The notes under the pieces are model-generated. The model did not search any database. It was not told the origin of the DNA and was given only the letters and a program-made list of their open reading frames with translations. From positions 1-64,000 of the forward strand of contig UEGQ01000022.1 in the NCBI GenBank assembly GCA_900466005.1: 64,000 nt of DNA. The letters run 5' to 3'. Positions 51,482 through 60,311 of this stretch are shown here, one piece after another. Position 1 is the stretch's first letter. Each line of letters starts with the position of its first letter. The DNA comes from Hyphomicrobiales bacterium (GTDB taxonomy: Bacteria > Pseudomonadota > Alphaproteobacteria > Rhizobiales > Rhizobiaceae). Position numbers and translations under genes: made by a program.

Positions 51482-52537
51482 ATGGCGTGGGATCCGGCGA
51501 AACTCGAGGCGCTCAGGGCGAGATACGGTGGCGACGGGGCCGGCGAGATTTTCGATCCGAAGTTCGCCAAGGTCGGCGCGAAGATCTTTTCGAACGGCAC
51601 CCGGGCGGCTCCCTATGCCGGCGTGCCGACCTTCCTCAGCGCCCCGCATCGACAGGTCGACCCACAGGCCCCGGATTTCGGTGACCTGCAGGTGGCGATC
51701 GTAGGCGTGCCGATGGATCTCGGCGTTACCAACCGGCCGGGATCGCGGTTCGGGCCTCGGGCCCTGCGCAGCATCGACCGCATTGGCCCCTACAACCACG
51801 TGCTCGATTGCGCGCCGGTCTTCGACCTCAAGGTGGCGGACATCGGCGACGTGCCGTTTTCCAGCCGCTACCGGCTGGAGCTCAGCCACGAGGACATCGA
51901 ACGCTATCTCTCGAAGATCGTCGACGCCGGCGTGATGCCGCTCTCGGTCGGCGGCGATCATTCGATCACCCAGTCGATCCTGAAGCCCATCGCCCGCAAG
52001 CATGGTCCGGTCGGGCTCGTGCACATCGACGCCCATTGTGATACCGGCGGGCCGTTCGACCAGTCGAAGTTCCATCACGGCGGCCCGTTCCGCAACGCGG
52101 TTCTCGACGGCACGCTCGATCCGACCCGCACGATCCAGATCGGCATCCGCGGCTCGGCGGAATATCTCTGGGAGTTCTCCTACGAGTCCGGGATGACCGT
52201 GATCCATGCCGAAGAGATCACCGGCCTCGGCATGCCGGCGATCATCGAGAAGACCAGGAAGATCATCGGCGACGGCCCGACCTATCTCTCCTTCGACATC
52301 GACAGCCTCGATCCGTCGATCGCCCCGGGAACGGGCACGCCCGAGGTCGGCGGGCTCACTTCGCGCGAGGTGCTCGAACTCATTCGCGGGCTGAAGGGGA
52401 TGAACCTCGTCGGCGGCGACGTGGTGGAAGTGGCGCCGCAGTACGATGCAACCCACAACACGGCCCATGCCGGGGCGCAGGTTCTCTTCGAAATCCTGAG
52501 CCTAATGGTCTTCAGCCCGGCCGTCGCGAGGCGCTGA
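51482..52537 (+). CDS. Agmatinase/guanidinobutyrase-type ureohydrolase
   Basis: The 351-residue protein has all manganese ligands of the ureohydrolase family: His160 (VGGDHS), Asp183, His185 and Asp187 (HIDAHCDTGG), and Asp272 and Asp274 (SFDIDSLDPSIAPGTGTPEVGG). Such enzymes release urea from agmatine, guanidinobutyrate, guanidinopropionate or arginine. The N-terminal extension (about 1-65, with SNGTRAAPYAGVPTF) and HCDTGG are typical of the guanidinobutyrase/guanidinopropionase-agmatinase branch rather than arginase. GGAAAGGAACGACGAG lies upstream of the ATG. It is the first gene ahead of a polyamine-type ABC importer. Confidence 0.85.
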   Translation: MAWDPAKLEALRARYGGDGAGEIFDPKFAKVGAKIFSNGTRAAPYAGVPTFLSAPHRQVDPQAPDFGDLQVAIVGVPMDLGVTNRPGSRFGPRALRSIDRIGPYNHVLDCAPVFDLKVADIGDVPFSSRYRLELSHEDIERYLSKIVDAGVMPLSVGGDHSITQSILKPIARKHGPVGLVHIDAHCDTGGPFDQSKFHHGGPFRNAVLDGTLDPTRTIQIGIRGSAEYLWEFSYESGMTVIHAEEITGLGMPAIIEKTRKIIGDGPTYLSFDIDSLDPSIAPGTGTPEVGGLTSREVLELIRGLKGMNLVGGDVVEVAPQYDATHNTAHAGAQVLFEILSLMVFSPAVARR

Positions 52538-52630
52538 GCCGAAAGCAGGAAACAGGCGGGCTTGCGCGAAAACGCATCCCGGCTTCAACTGAGTGATGAC
52601 AACCAGGAACCACATAAAGGGAACAAAGCC

Positions 52631-53719
52631 ATGACGAAATTTCTGCAGACTTCGATCAGCCGCCGCGGCGTGCTGGCCGGCTCGATCGCCGGTGCGGGCA
52701 TGCTTGCGATGCCCTCCATCCTCAAGGCCCAGGACAAGTCGCTGAAGGTCGGCGTCTACGGCGGCTACTTCAAGGACTCGTTCGACAAGAACATCTTCCC
52801 GGAATTCACCAAGGCGACCGGGATCGCAATCGAATCCGTCGCCGAACCGACCGGGGAGGCCTGGCTCGTGCAGCTCGAGCAGGCCGCCAAGGCGGGCCAG
52901 GCGCCCGCCGACATTTCGATGATGTCGCAGGTTGCGATGCTGAAAGGTCAGGCGACCGATCTCTGGGCGCCGGTTGATCTCGGCAAGATCAAGAACGTCT
53001 CGAACCTCGTCGAACACTTCGTCAACAAGTATCCGGACGGCCGGGTCGCCGGTCTCGGCGCCGTCGCCTGGTACATCACGCTCGTCACCAACACGGACGT
53101 CTACAAGGAACCGCCGACCTCTTGGTCAGCCCTCTGGGATCCGGCGAACGAGGACAAGCTCGGCCTGCTCGCGCTCGTCTCCAACTCCTTCCTGCTGGAG
53201 GTGACCGCGAAGACCTATTTCGGCGGCACCAACGCGCTCGACACCGAGGAAGGCATCCTGAAGGTGTTCGACAAGCTCGCCGAGGTGAAGCCGAACGTCC
53301 GTCTGTGGTATCGCGACGAGGCGCAGTTCGAGCAGGCGCTGAAATCGGGCGAGATCCCGATGGGGCAGTACTATCACGACGTGACGGGGCTTGCCGCTTC
53401 GGAGGGCCATCCGGTCCGCTCCACCTTCCCGAAGGAAGGCGGCATTCTCGACTCCGGCTGCTGGGCGCTGTCGCGGGCTTCCGAAAAGTCGGAGGAAGCC
53501 CATGTCTTCATCGACTACATGTGCCAGCCCTCGATCCAGGCGACGCTGTCGCGCAAGGTCGGTACCGCGCCGACGGTCAAGCGCGACCTGCTCGACCTGA
53601 CGGCGGAGGAATTCGCAGCCGTCTCCTCGGACATTGATCCGGTCATCCCGCGCTATGACCTTTACCAGACCAAGTCGGATTGGCTGAACCAGAAGTGGAC
53701 CGAACTGATCGTCGGCTGA
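52631..53719 (+). CDS. Polyamine-type ABC transporter substrate-binding protein
   Basis: The 362-residue protein has a twin-arginine-like leader (SISRRGVLAGSIAGAGMLAMP, cleavage near LKA-Q) and a class II binding fold of the PotD group: LKVGVYGGYFKDSFDKNIFPEFTKATGI, APADISMMSQ, AVAWYITLVTNTDVY, LWDPANEDKLGLL, GSGEIPMGQ-like loop and a terminal PRYDLYQTKSDWLNQKWTELI. AAGGGAAC precedes the ATG. It lies 93 bases after the ureohydrolase gene on the same strand, so the imported compound is probably the ureohydrolase substrate or a related polyamine. Confidence 0.85.
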   Translation: MTKFLQTSISRRGVLAGSIAGAGMLAMPSILKAQDKSLKVGVYGGYFKDSFDKNIFPEFTKATGIAIESVAEPTGEAWLVQLEQAAKAGQAPADISMMSQVAMLKGQATDLWAPVDLGKIKNVSNLVEHFVNKYPDGRVAGLGAVAWYITLVTNTDVYKEPPTSWSALWDPANEDKLGLLALVSNSFLLEVTAKTYFGGTNALDTEEGILKVFDKLAEVKPNVRLWYRDEAQFEQALKSGEIPMGQYYHDVTGLAASEGHPVRSTFPKEGGILDSGCWALSRASEKSEEAHVFIDYMCQPSIQATLSRKVGTAPTVKRDLLDLTAEEFAAVSSDIDPVIPRYDLYQTKSDWLNQKWTELIVG

Positions 53720-53730
53720 GAATGAAGCTT

Positions 53731-53851
53731 GCCCCTCACCCTGACCCTCTCCCCACAGGCGGGGAGAGGGGAGGCTGGCGCCGAGCGTACCGCTCGTTTC
53801 CTTCTCCCCGGTTCAACGGGGAGAAGGTGCCCGGCAGGGCGGATGAGGGGC
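53731..53851. repeat. Rhizobial mosaic intergenic element (copy 2)
   Basis: Two palindromic modules lie side by side between the binding-protein gene and the ATPase gene. Module A (53731-53772) is GCCCCTCACCCTGACCCTC...CCCC with GGGGAGAGGGG. Module B (53798-53851) is CCTTCTCCCC...GGGGAGAAGG followed by TGCCCGGCAGGGCGGATGAGG. This is the look of RIME-type elements. It separates the receptor gene from the other transporter genes inside one operon and may cut read-through or stabilise mRNA. Confidence 0.75.
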
Positions 53852-53973
53852 GGTCGCCTCGATGAGAGTCTTCTGCTTGAGCGTGCGATCGGATTGCGAC
53901 ACAATTCGCCGGTGCAATGATACCCCGGCGCGCAAGGGCCATGAGCCCAGACATATTTGACTTCGGAGACATG

Positions 53974-55005
53974 ATGTCCGGACTATCTCTCAACGGCGTC
54001 ACCAAGCAATTCGGCCCCTTCACGGCCGTGGACGATGTGGCGCTCACCGTTCCGCACGGAACATTCGTCTGCATGCTCGGGCCATCCGGCTGCGGCAAGA
54101 CGACCTTGCTCCGGATGATTGCCGGGCTCGACACGCCGACGAGCGGTGCGATCGTGCTCGACGGCGAGGACATCACCCGTGTGCCGACGCACAAGCGCAA
54201 TCTCGGCATGGTGTTCCAGTCGCTGGCGCTCTTTCCGCATCTGACCGTCGGCGAGAACATCGCCTATCCGCTCAGGATCCGCGGCGTCGCCCGCGAGGCG
54301 CAGGCGAGGCGGGTCGAGGAACTCCTGTCGCTGATCCACTTGCCGGGCTATGCCGACAGGCCGGTGAACAAGCTTTCGGGCGGCCAGCGCCAGCGCGTGG
54401 CGATCGCCCGGGCGCTGGCGATCTCGCCAAAACTCTTCCTGCTCGACGAGCCGCTTTCGGCGCTCGATGCCAAGCTGCGTGAGGCGATGCAGGTCGAACT
54501 GCGCAAGCTGCAGCAACAGCTCGGCATCACGACCATTGTCGTCACCCACGACCAGCGCGAGGCGATGACCATGGCCGACACCGTGGTGGTGATGAACGGC
54601 GGCAAGATCCGCCAGGCGGCGAGCCCGATCGAGATCTACCGGAAGCCGACCGACCGCTTCGTCGCCGATTTCATCGGCTCGACCAATCTCCTGCCGCTCA
54701 CAGTCGATGGCGGGCGCACGCTCGTCCTCGGCCAGCCGGTCGAAGGCATTGCCGCGCCGGGCCAGACCGTCTGCAGCCTCTCCGTCCGCCCGGAGGACAT
54801 CCATCTGTCGGCGCCGGGTGCTGGCCGGCTTTCCGGCCGCGTCACCTTCATCCGCGATCTCGGCGGCACCATCGAGACCTTCGTGGACGTCCGCGGCACC
54901 GAACTCATCGCCGTCTCGACGCCGCGCGAGCGGCCGGCGGTCAGCGTCGGACAGGAGGTCGGCGTCATCATCGATCCGCAGACGGCCGTGGTGCTTGCCG
55001 CATGA
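53974..55005 (+). CDS. Polyamine-type ABC transporter ATP-binding protein
   Basis: A 343-residue PotA-like ATPase: Walker A LGPSGCGKTTL at residues 35-45, the Q-loop VFQSLALFPHLTV, signature LSGGQRQRVAIARAL, Walker B LFLLDEPLSALDAKLR, the H-loop VVTHDQREA, and a C-terminal TOBE domain (about 240-340, IGSTNLLPL and VRPEDIHL). Two adjacent ATGs follow GGAG; 53974 has the better spacing, 53971 and 53941 are alternatives. It starts 254 bases after the receptor gene with the mosaic repeat between, and overlaps the first permease gene (ATGA). Confidence 0.88.
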   Translation: MSGLSLNGVTKQFGPFTAVDDVALTVPHGTFVCMLGPSGCGKTTLLRMIAGLDTPTSGAIVLDGEDITRVPTHKRNLGMVFQSLALFPHLTVGENIAYPLRIRGVAREAQARRVEELLSLIHLPGYADRPVNKLSGGQRQRVAIARALAISPKLFLLDEPLSALDAKLREAMQVELRKLQQQLGITTIVVTHDQREAMTMADTVVVMNGGKIRQAASPIEIYRKPTDRFVADFIGSTNLLPLTVDGGRTLVLGQPVEGIAAPGQTVCSLSVRPEDIHLSAPGAGRLSGRVTFIRDLGGTIETFVDVRGTELIAVSTPRERPAVSVGQEVGVIIDPQTAVVLAA

Positions 55006-55856
55006 GACGTGAACCGCCCCAGAAGGCGCTCGACTATGCGCCACTTATCTTTCCGGCGGGGATGCTGATCCTCTTCTTCGTCATCCCCTTCGGAACGATG
55101 ATCGCCGTCAGCTTCTTCCAGCGTCAGCAGGGCGGCTTCTACGAGCCGGCCTTTGTCTTCGACAATTACGCGCGGTTCCTGTCGGCCTTCTTTGGCGGCG
55201 TGCTCGGCTTCTCGCTGCTGCTCGCGATGACAGTGGCCGTGGTCTGCGTGGTGCTGGGCCTGCCCTTTACCTACCTTCTCTCCCGCATGTCGCGGAAGGT
55301 GCAGGTGGTCTGGCTGGTGGCGCTGTTGTCGATCCTGTCGCTCTCCGAAGTCATCATCGGCTTTGCGTGGTCGACGCTGCTCTCTCGCACCGCCGGGCTA
55401 TCGAACCTTCTCGTCATGCTCGGGATCATGGCGAAGCCGGTGGCGCTGATGCCGAATTTCGGGGCGGTGCTCACCGGCATGGTTTATCAGGCGCTGCCCT
55501 ACACGGTGCTGGTCCTCTATCCCGCCCTCGTGCGCCTTGACCCGACGCTGACGGAGGCGGCGCGCACGCTCGGCGCCTCGCCCGTCAGAGCTTTCCTGAC
55601 CGTGGTGGTGCCGGCGCTTCGAAACACCATCATTGCCACGCTGATCATGGTCTTTATCTTTGCGCTCGGCAGCTATCTGCTGCCGCAGATCCTCGGTCGG
55701 CCGCAGCACTGGACGCTTTCCGTCCTCATCACCGACCAGGCGATCTACCAGTCGAACATGCCGTTCGCCGCGGCCATGGCCGTCTTCCTGGTGCTGGTGA
55801 CGCTCGGCATGGTGGCGCTGACGCTTCTCGTCGGACGCAAGGGAGAGGCCGCATGA
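55002..55856 (+). CDS. Polyamine-type ABC transporter permease (PotB-like)
   Basis: A 284-residue protein with six membrane helices and the EAA loop GASPVRAFLTVVVPALR near 200-216 that docks on the ATPase. The large second periplasmic loop and the position after the ATPase gene match PotB of spermidine/putrescine systems. Overlaps both neighbours by four bases (ATGA). The long plus-strand order receptor, ATPase, PotB, PotC is that of the rhizobial amine/opine importers. Confidence 0.88.
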   Translation: MRREPPQKALDYAPLIFPAGMLILFFVIPFGTMIAVSFFQRQQGGFYEPAFVFDNYARFLSAFFGGVLGFSLLLAMTVAVVCVVLGLPFTYLLSRMSRKVQVVWLVALLSILSLSEVIIGFAWSTLLSRTAGLSNLLVMLGIMAKPVALMPNFGAVLTGMVYQALPYTVLVLYPALVRLDPTLTEAARTLGASPVRAFLTVVVPALRNTIIATLIMVFIFALGSYLLPQILGRPQHWTLSVLITDQAIYQSNMPFAAAMAVFLVLVTLGMVALTLLVGRKGEAA

Positions 55857-56653
55857 GCCGCAATCTGACACGTCTCTATTTCGTCCTGATCGCGATCTTC
55901 CTCGCCATGCCGATCGTGGTGGTTGCCGGGGTGTCGGTGAACGAGAAGCAGAGCCTGACCTTCCCGCCGCAGGGCTTTTCGCTTTCCTGGTACGGTGCGA
56001 TCTTCACCGATCCGGGCTGGCGGGCAGCCCTGTTTTCCTCGGTTCTGCTGGCACTCGCCTCTGCGGCGCTCGCAGTCGCCATCGCCCTGCCGCTCTCCTG
56101 GTTCCTGTGGCGGCGGATCGCGCCCTGGGCGAATATCTTCCGGGTTCTCGGGATCGCACCCTTCACGCTGCCACCGGTCATCACCGCGCTCGGGCTCCTG
56201 ACCTTCTGGGCGGGGACGGGCTTCTACGGCCAGCCGTGGACGGCGGTCGTCGGGCACGCGATCTTCTTCGTGACCCTGCCGCTGGTGACGCTTTCCCTCG
56301 GATTTTCGGCGATCGACCGGTCGCTGGTCGAGGCGGCGGCGACCATGGGTGCCGATGACCGGACGGTGTTCCGGACCGTCGTCCTGCCGCTCATCCGGCC
56401 GTATCTGGTCTCGGGCTACGCCTTCGCCTTCGTGCTGTCGCTCAACGAGTACATCGTCGCCTACATGACGGTCGGCTTCACCATGGAGACGCTGCCGATC
56501 AAGATCTTCAACGCGCTGCGCTACGGCTACACGCCGGTGATGGCCTCCGTCACCGTCCTCTTCGTCGCGGCGGCGGCGTTGATCTTCGGGCTGGTGGCGC
56601 GTTTCGGCGACCTGCCGAAGCTGCTCGGTGCCATGGCCACCGATGACCGCTGA
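55853..56653 (+). CDS. Polyamine-type ABC transporter permease (PotC-like)
   Basis: A 266-residue protein with six membrane helices, VNEKQSLTFPPQGFSLSWYGAIF after helix 1 (the PotC-like FP(P)xG(F/W)SLxWY block) and the EAA loop GADDRTVFRTVVLPLIRPYL near 165-185. It forms the channel with the PotB-like protein. Last gene of the operon; the stop is 30 bases from that of the convergent 3-hydroxyisobutyrate dehydrogenase-like gene. Confidence 0.88.
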   Translation: MSRNLTRLYFVLIAIFLAMPIVVVAGVSVNEKQSLTFPPQGFSLSWYGAIFTDPGWRAALFSSVLLALASAALAVAIALPLSWFLWRRIAPWANIFRVLGIAPFTLPPVITALGLLTFWAGTGFYGQPWTAVVGHAIFFVTLPLVTLSLGFSAIDRSLVEAAATMGADDRTVFRTVVLPLIRPYLVSGYAFAFVLSLNEYIVAYMTVGFTMETLPIKIFNALRYGYTPVMASVTVLFVAAAALIFGLVARFGDLPKLLGAMATDDR

Positions 56654-56683
56654 TCGTCGGCGACAATCGCCCCGAACCCAGTG

Positions 56684-57574
56684 TCAGGCCTGAAGGCCGC
56701 CGCGCAGCATCTCGATGATGGCGGAAAAGTCGCGCCCGCCCCGTCCCTGCTTTTCGAAGAGGGCATAGATTTGCGCGGCTTCTGCCCCGAGCGGGGTCGT
56801 CGCACCGGTCGAAAGTGCTGCGTCCTGGGCGAGCTTCAGGTCTTTCAGCATCAGCGCGGCGGCAAAGCCCGGCCTGTAGTCGTTGTTGGCGGGCGAGGTC
56901 GGGACGGGGCCGGGGACCGGACAATAGGTGTTCAGCGACCAGCACTGGCCGGAGGACGTCGAGGCGACATCGAACAGCGCCTGATGCGAGAGCCCCAGCG
57001 CCTCGCCGAGCACGAAAGCTTCGCAGACGCCGATCATGGAAATGCCGAGGATCATGTTGTTGCAGATTTTCGCTGCCTGCCCAGCGCCGTTGCCGCCGCA
57101 ATGGACGATCTTGCGTCCCATGGCTTCGAGATGGGGCTTTGCGCGCTCGAACGCGTCCCCCGAGCCGCCGGCCATGAAGGTCAGCGTGCCGGCGGCCGCA
57201 CCGCCGGTGCCGCCCGAGACGGGGGCGTCCAGCGAGGCGCAGCCCTTGCCGGCGGCAAGCTCATGGGCCTGGCGGGCGCTGTCGACGTCGATGGTCGAGC
57301 AGTCGATGAGGAGCGTGGAAGCCGGGACCGCCTTGACGAGTTCCCGCCAGACGGCGAGTACGTGCTCGCCCTTCGGCAGCATGGTGACGACGACGTCCGC
57401 ACCTTCCGCAGCTTCCGCCAGCGAGGAGGCGGGGATGATGCCGTTTTCCGCCGCCGCCTTCAGGATCTCCGCGGAAAGGTCGAAGCCCCGGACCTCGTGC
57501 CCGGCCTTGACGAGATTGGCGGCCATCGGGCCGCCCATATTGCCCAGTCCGATGAATGCGATGGGTGCTGCCAC
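56684..57574 (-). CDS. 3-hydroxyisobutyrate dehydrogenase-like beta-hydroxyacid dehydrogenase
   Basis: The 296-residue protein has the NAD-binding FIGLGNMGGPMAANLVKAGHEV, the substrate-binding DAPVSGGTGGAAAGTLTFMAGG, the catalytic lysine in GAGQAAKICNNMILGISM, and KDLKLAQDAA near the end. These are the signatures of the beta-hydroxyacid family, closest to MmsB. The start is a GTG at 57574, seven bases after AAGGAGA; an upstream ATG at 57604 lacks a binding site. It follows the GMC oxidoreductase gene by 13 bases. MmsB works in valine breakdown, but no other valine genes are seen here, so the substrate is unproven. Confidence 0.85.
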   Translation of the reverse strand: MAAPIAFIGLGNMGGPMAANLVKAGHEVRGFDLSAEILKAAAENGIIPASSLAEAAEGADVVVTMLPKGEHVLAVWRELVKAVPASTLLIDCSTIDVDSARQAHELAAGKGCASLDAPVSGGTGGAAAGTLTFMAGGSGDAFERAKPHLEAMGRKIVHCGGNGAGQAAKICNNMILGISMIGVCEAFVLGEALGLSHQALFDVASTSSGQCWSLNTYCPVPGPVPTSPANNDYRPGFAAALMLKDLKLAQDAALSTGATTPLGAEAAQIYALFEKQGRGGRDFSAIIEMLRGGLQA

Positions 57575-57587
57575 GAGGTGTCTCCTT

Positions 57588-59183
57588 CTATCGGTTGTCG
57601 GCAAGGATCATTTCGGCGGCCTTCTCGGCGATCATGATCGTCGGCGAGTTGGTGTTGCCGGAGGTGATGGTCGGCATGATCGAGGCGTCGGCGATCCGAA
57701 GGCGCTTGAGCGCGCGCATCTGGAGCCGCGGATCGACGACGCTCTCGGCGTCGGCGCCCATGCGGCAGGTGCCGACCGGATGGAAGATCGTCGTGCCGAT
57801 GTCGCCGGCCGCACGGATCAGGTCCTCATCGGTCTCGAAGGCGGGGCCGGGCTTGTACTCCTCGGGCCTGTAGCGCGCGAAGGAGGGCTGGCCGGCGATC
57901 CTGCGGGTCAGGCGGATCGAGCGGACGGCCGTCTCCCGGTCGCCTGCCGTCGAGAGATAATGCGGGCTGATCACCGGCTGGGCGGCAAAGTCCGGGCTCT
58001 GCAGATGGATGGAGCCGCGGCTCTCCGGCCGCAGGTTGCAGACGCTCGCCGTGATCGCCGGGAAGGGGTGAACCGGATCGCCGAACTTGTCGAGCGAGAC
58101 CGGCTGCACGTGGTATTCGAGGTCGGCGGTGTCCTTGTCCGGGCTCGATTTGGTGAAGATGCCGAGCTGGCTCGGCGCCATCGCCATCGGGCCGGAGCGT
58201 CGCAAGAGGTATTCGAGCCCGATCGCGGCCTTGCCGAAAAGGCTCGACGCCTTTTCGTTCAAGGTCGGCAGGCCGCTCACCTTGTAGACGAGCCGGAGTT
58301 GCAGGTGGTCCTGCAGGTTCTCGCCGACGCCCTTCACCTCCGTGACCACCTCGACGCCGGCCTTCTGCAGCACGTCGCCGCGTCCGACACCGGAGAGTTC
58401 GAGGATGTGCGGGCTGCCGATGGCGCCGGCGGCGAGCACCGTTTCGCGGCGGGCGCGGAAGGTCTTGGTCATGCCGTCGTGCCAGACGTCGACGCCAACG
58501 ACCGCGCCATCCTCGACAACGAGCCGCTTCGCCTGCGCCCTTGTCAGCACGGTGAGGTTGCCGCGTTTGACCGCCGGCCGCAGGAAGGCCTTGGCGGTGT
58601 TCCAGCGGATGCCGGCGCGCTGGTTGACGTCGAAATAGCCGGAGCCCTCATTGTCGCCACGGTTGAAGTCATCGGTCATCGGAATGCCGGCTTCGAGTGC
58701 GGCCTTCTGGAAGGCTTCGAGGATCGCCCAGCGGACGCGGGCCTTTTCGACCCGCCACTCGCCGCCCGTGCCGTGCACGTCGTCGGCGCCCTTGTAGAAA
58801 TCCTCGGACTTGCGGAAGATCGGCAGCACGTCATCCCAGCCCCAGCCGGTGCAGCCCATCTGCCGCCAGAGGTCGTAGTCGCGCGCCTGCCCGCGCATAT
58901 AGATCATGCCGTTGATCGACGAGCAGCCGCCGAGCACCTTTCCGCGCGGATAGAGGAGCGCGCGACCGTTCAGCCCCTCTTCCTTCGCAGTGGTGAAGCA
59001 CCAGTCCGTCCGCGGGTTGTTGATGCAATAGAGATAGCCGACGGGGATGTGGATCCAGTGGTAGTTGTCGCTGCTGCCCGCCTCGAGGAGCAGCACGCGC
59101 GTCGAACGGTCTGCGGCGAGGCGGTTGGCCAGAACGCAACCTGCGCTGCCTGCGCCGACGATGATGTAGTCGTAGTTTTCCAT
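57588..59183 (-). CDS. GMC-family FAD oxidoreductase (choline dehydrogenase-like)
   Basis: The 531-residue flavoenzyme has the N-terminal FAD site YDYIIVGAGSAGCVLANRLA (residues 4-23), the GMC signature 1 (GKVLGGCSSINGMIYMRGQ), signature 2 (AAGAIGSPHILELSGVG) and the active-site FHPVGTCRMG with SGNTNSPTIMIAEKAAE at the end. GMC enzymes oxidise primary alcohols to aldehydes; BetA-like dehydrogenases and polyethylene glycol dehydrogenases are relatives. A neighbour, the hydroxyacid dehydrogenase gene, follows on the same strand, so the pair may process the imported compound. Substrate is unassigned. A mosaic repeat lies just upstream. Confidence 0.85.
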   Translation of the reverse strand: MENYDYIIVGAGSAGCVLANRLAADRSTRVLLLEAGSSDNYHWIHIPVGYLYCINNPRTDWCFTTAKEEGLNGRALLYPRGKVLGGCSSINGMIYMRGQARDYDLWRQMGCTGWGWDDVLPIFRKSEDFYKGADDVHGTGGEWRVEKARVRWAILEAFQKAALEAGIPMTDDFNRGDNEGSGYFDVNQRAGIRWNTAKAFLRPAVKRGNLTVLTRAQAKRLVVEDGAVVGVDVWHDGMTKTFRARRETVLAAGAIGSPHILELSGVGRGDVLQKAGVEVVTEVKGVGENLQDHLQLRLVYKVSGLPTLNEKASSLFGKAAIGLEYLLRRSGPMAMAPSQLGIFTKSSPDKDTADLEYHVQPVSLDKFGDPVHPFPAITASVCNLRPESRGSIHLQSPDFAAQPVISPHYLSTAGDRETAVRSIRLTRRIAGQPSFARYRPEEYKPGPAFETDEDLIRAAGDIGTTIFHPVGTCRMGADAESVVDPRLQMRALKRLRIADASIMPTITSGNTNSPTIMIAEKAAEMILADNR

Positions 59184-59197
59184 GTCGCTCCGCTTGT

Positions 59198-59313
59198 CCC
59201 TTCTCCCGGCGTGCGGGGATAGGGCGAGGTGAGGGCAAACGCCCTGCCATCCCATGATGCTCTGCCCCTCATCCGGCCTGCCGGCCACCTTCTCCCCGCA
59301 GCCGGGGAGAAGG
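59198..59313. repeat. Rhizobial mosaic intergenic element (copy 3)
   Basis: Read on the minus strand it is module B (CCTTCTCCCCGG...GGGGAGAAGGTGGCCGGCAGGCCGGATGAGGGGC) followed by a diverged module A with CCCTCACCTCGCCC and a CCCCG...CGGGAGAAGG stem. The two modules are thus in the opposite order to copy 2. It fills most of the gap between the livM-like gene and the GMC oxidoreductase gene and may part the transporter from the enzyme genes. Confidence 0.75.
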
Positions 59314-59323
59314 AAACTTGTGG

Positions 59324-60310
59324 CTAATGCCGATGTTCGAAGCCGAGCCTGCGTCCGAGGCGGGACGCATAGAACTCGCCGACGATCCCGCGCCGGAACA
59401 GCAGCACGCACACCATGAAGACGACGCCGGTGATGATGGTGACGGGGAATTCCGAGGTCGCGAGATAATTCCCGAGCGCCACCACGAGGCCGGCGCCGAT
59501 CACCGGCCCGACGAGCGTGCCGATCCCGCCGAGCAGCGTCATCAGGATCACCTCCCCGGACATCTGCCAGGTGACGTCGGTGAGCGTCGCGAACTGGAAG
59601 ACCAGCGCCTTCAGCCCGCCGGCGAGCCCCGCAAGCGCCGCCGACATCACGAAGGCGCCGAGCTTGTAGCGCGCCACCGAATAGCCGAGCGAGGTTGCAC
59701 GGACCTCGTTTTCGCGGATCGACTTCAGGATCATGCCGAACGGCGAATTGATGAAGCGCCAGATCAACAGCATGCCGATGAGGAAAACCCCGAGCACGAA
59801 GAAGTACATGTTGAGCGGTGTACCGAGATCGATGAAGCCGAGGAGCTTGCCGCGCGGCACGGACTGGATGCCGTCCTCGCCGTGGGTGAATTCCGCCTGG
59901 AGGCAGAAGAAATAGAACATCTGCGCGAGCGCCAGCGTGATCATCGCGAAGTAAATGCCCTGCCTGCGGATCGCGACGATGCCCATGACGAGGCCGAGAA
60001 CGGCCGCGCCCGCAACCGCGACGAGGAGCCCGAGTTCCGGCGGGAAGCCCCACTCCTTGACCGCATGGGCCGTGAAATAGGCGGCTCCTCCGAAGAACGC
60101 CGCGTGCCCGAAGGAAAGAAGCCCGGTATAGCCGAGCAGCAGGTTGAAGGAACCCGCAAACAAGGCGAAGCACAGGAGCTTCATCACGAAGATCGGGTAG
60201 AGGAAGAAGGGGGCGGCGGCGAGAAGGCCGATGCCGCCCGCAAGCAGGATCATCTGCATGAGGGCGGGGCGTCCGCCGCCGATGTCGGAAGTGGTCGTTA
60301 CCTGAGCCAT
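59324..60310 (-). CDS. HAAT-family ABC transporter permease (LivM-like)
   Basis: The 328-residue protein has about nine membrane helices and the LivM-like blocks FNLLLGYTGLLSFGHAAFFGGAAYFTAH, VAIRRQGIYFAMITLALAQMFYF and GGLKALVFQFATLTDVTWQMSGEVILMTLLGGIGTL. It is the second channel subunit of the importer for an amino-acid-like or organic-acid ligand. The ATG at 60310 lies one base after the livH stop (TGACATG); one at 60319 overlaps that gene and is possible. Confidence 0.87.
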   Translation of the reverse strand: MAQVTTTSDIGGGRPALMQMILLAGGIGLLAAAPFFLYPIFVMKLLCFALFAGSFNLLLGYTGLLSFGHAAFFGGAAYFTAHAVKEWGFPPELGLLVAVAGAAVLGLVMGIVAIRRQGIYFAMITLALAQMFYFFCLQAEFTHGEDGIQSVPRGKLLGFIDLGTPLNMYFFVLGVFLIGMLLIWRFINSPFGMILKSIRENEVRATSLGYSVARYKLGAFVMSAALAGLAGGLKALVFQFATLTDVTWQMSGEVILMTLLGGIGTLVGPVIGAGLVVALGNYLATSEFPVTIITGVVFMVCVLLFRRGIVGEFYASRLGRRLGFEHRH

Positions 60311-60311
60311 G

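Noticed and set aside
53731..53851. C/G-rich tandem blocks as a CRISPR array
   Set aside because: There are no regularly spaced identical repeats or spacers; the blocks are two different palindromic modules, better explained as a mosaic intergenic element. No cas genes are in the window.
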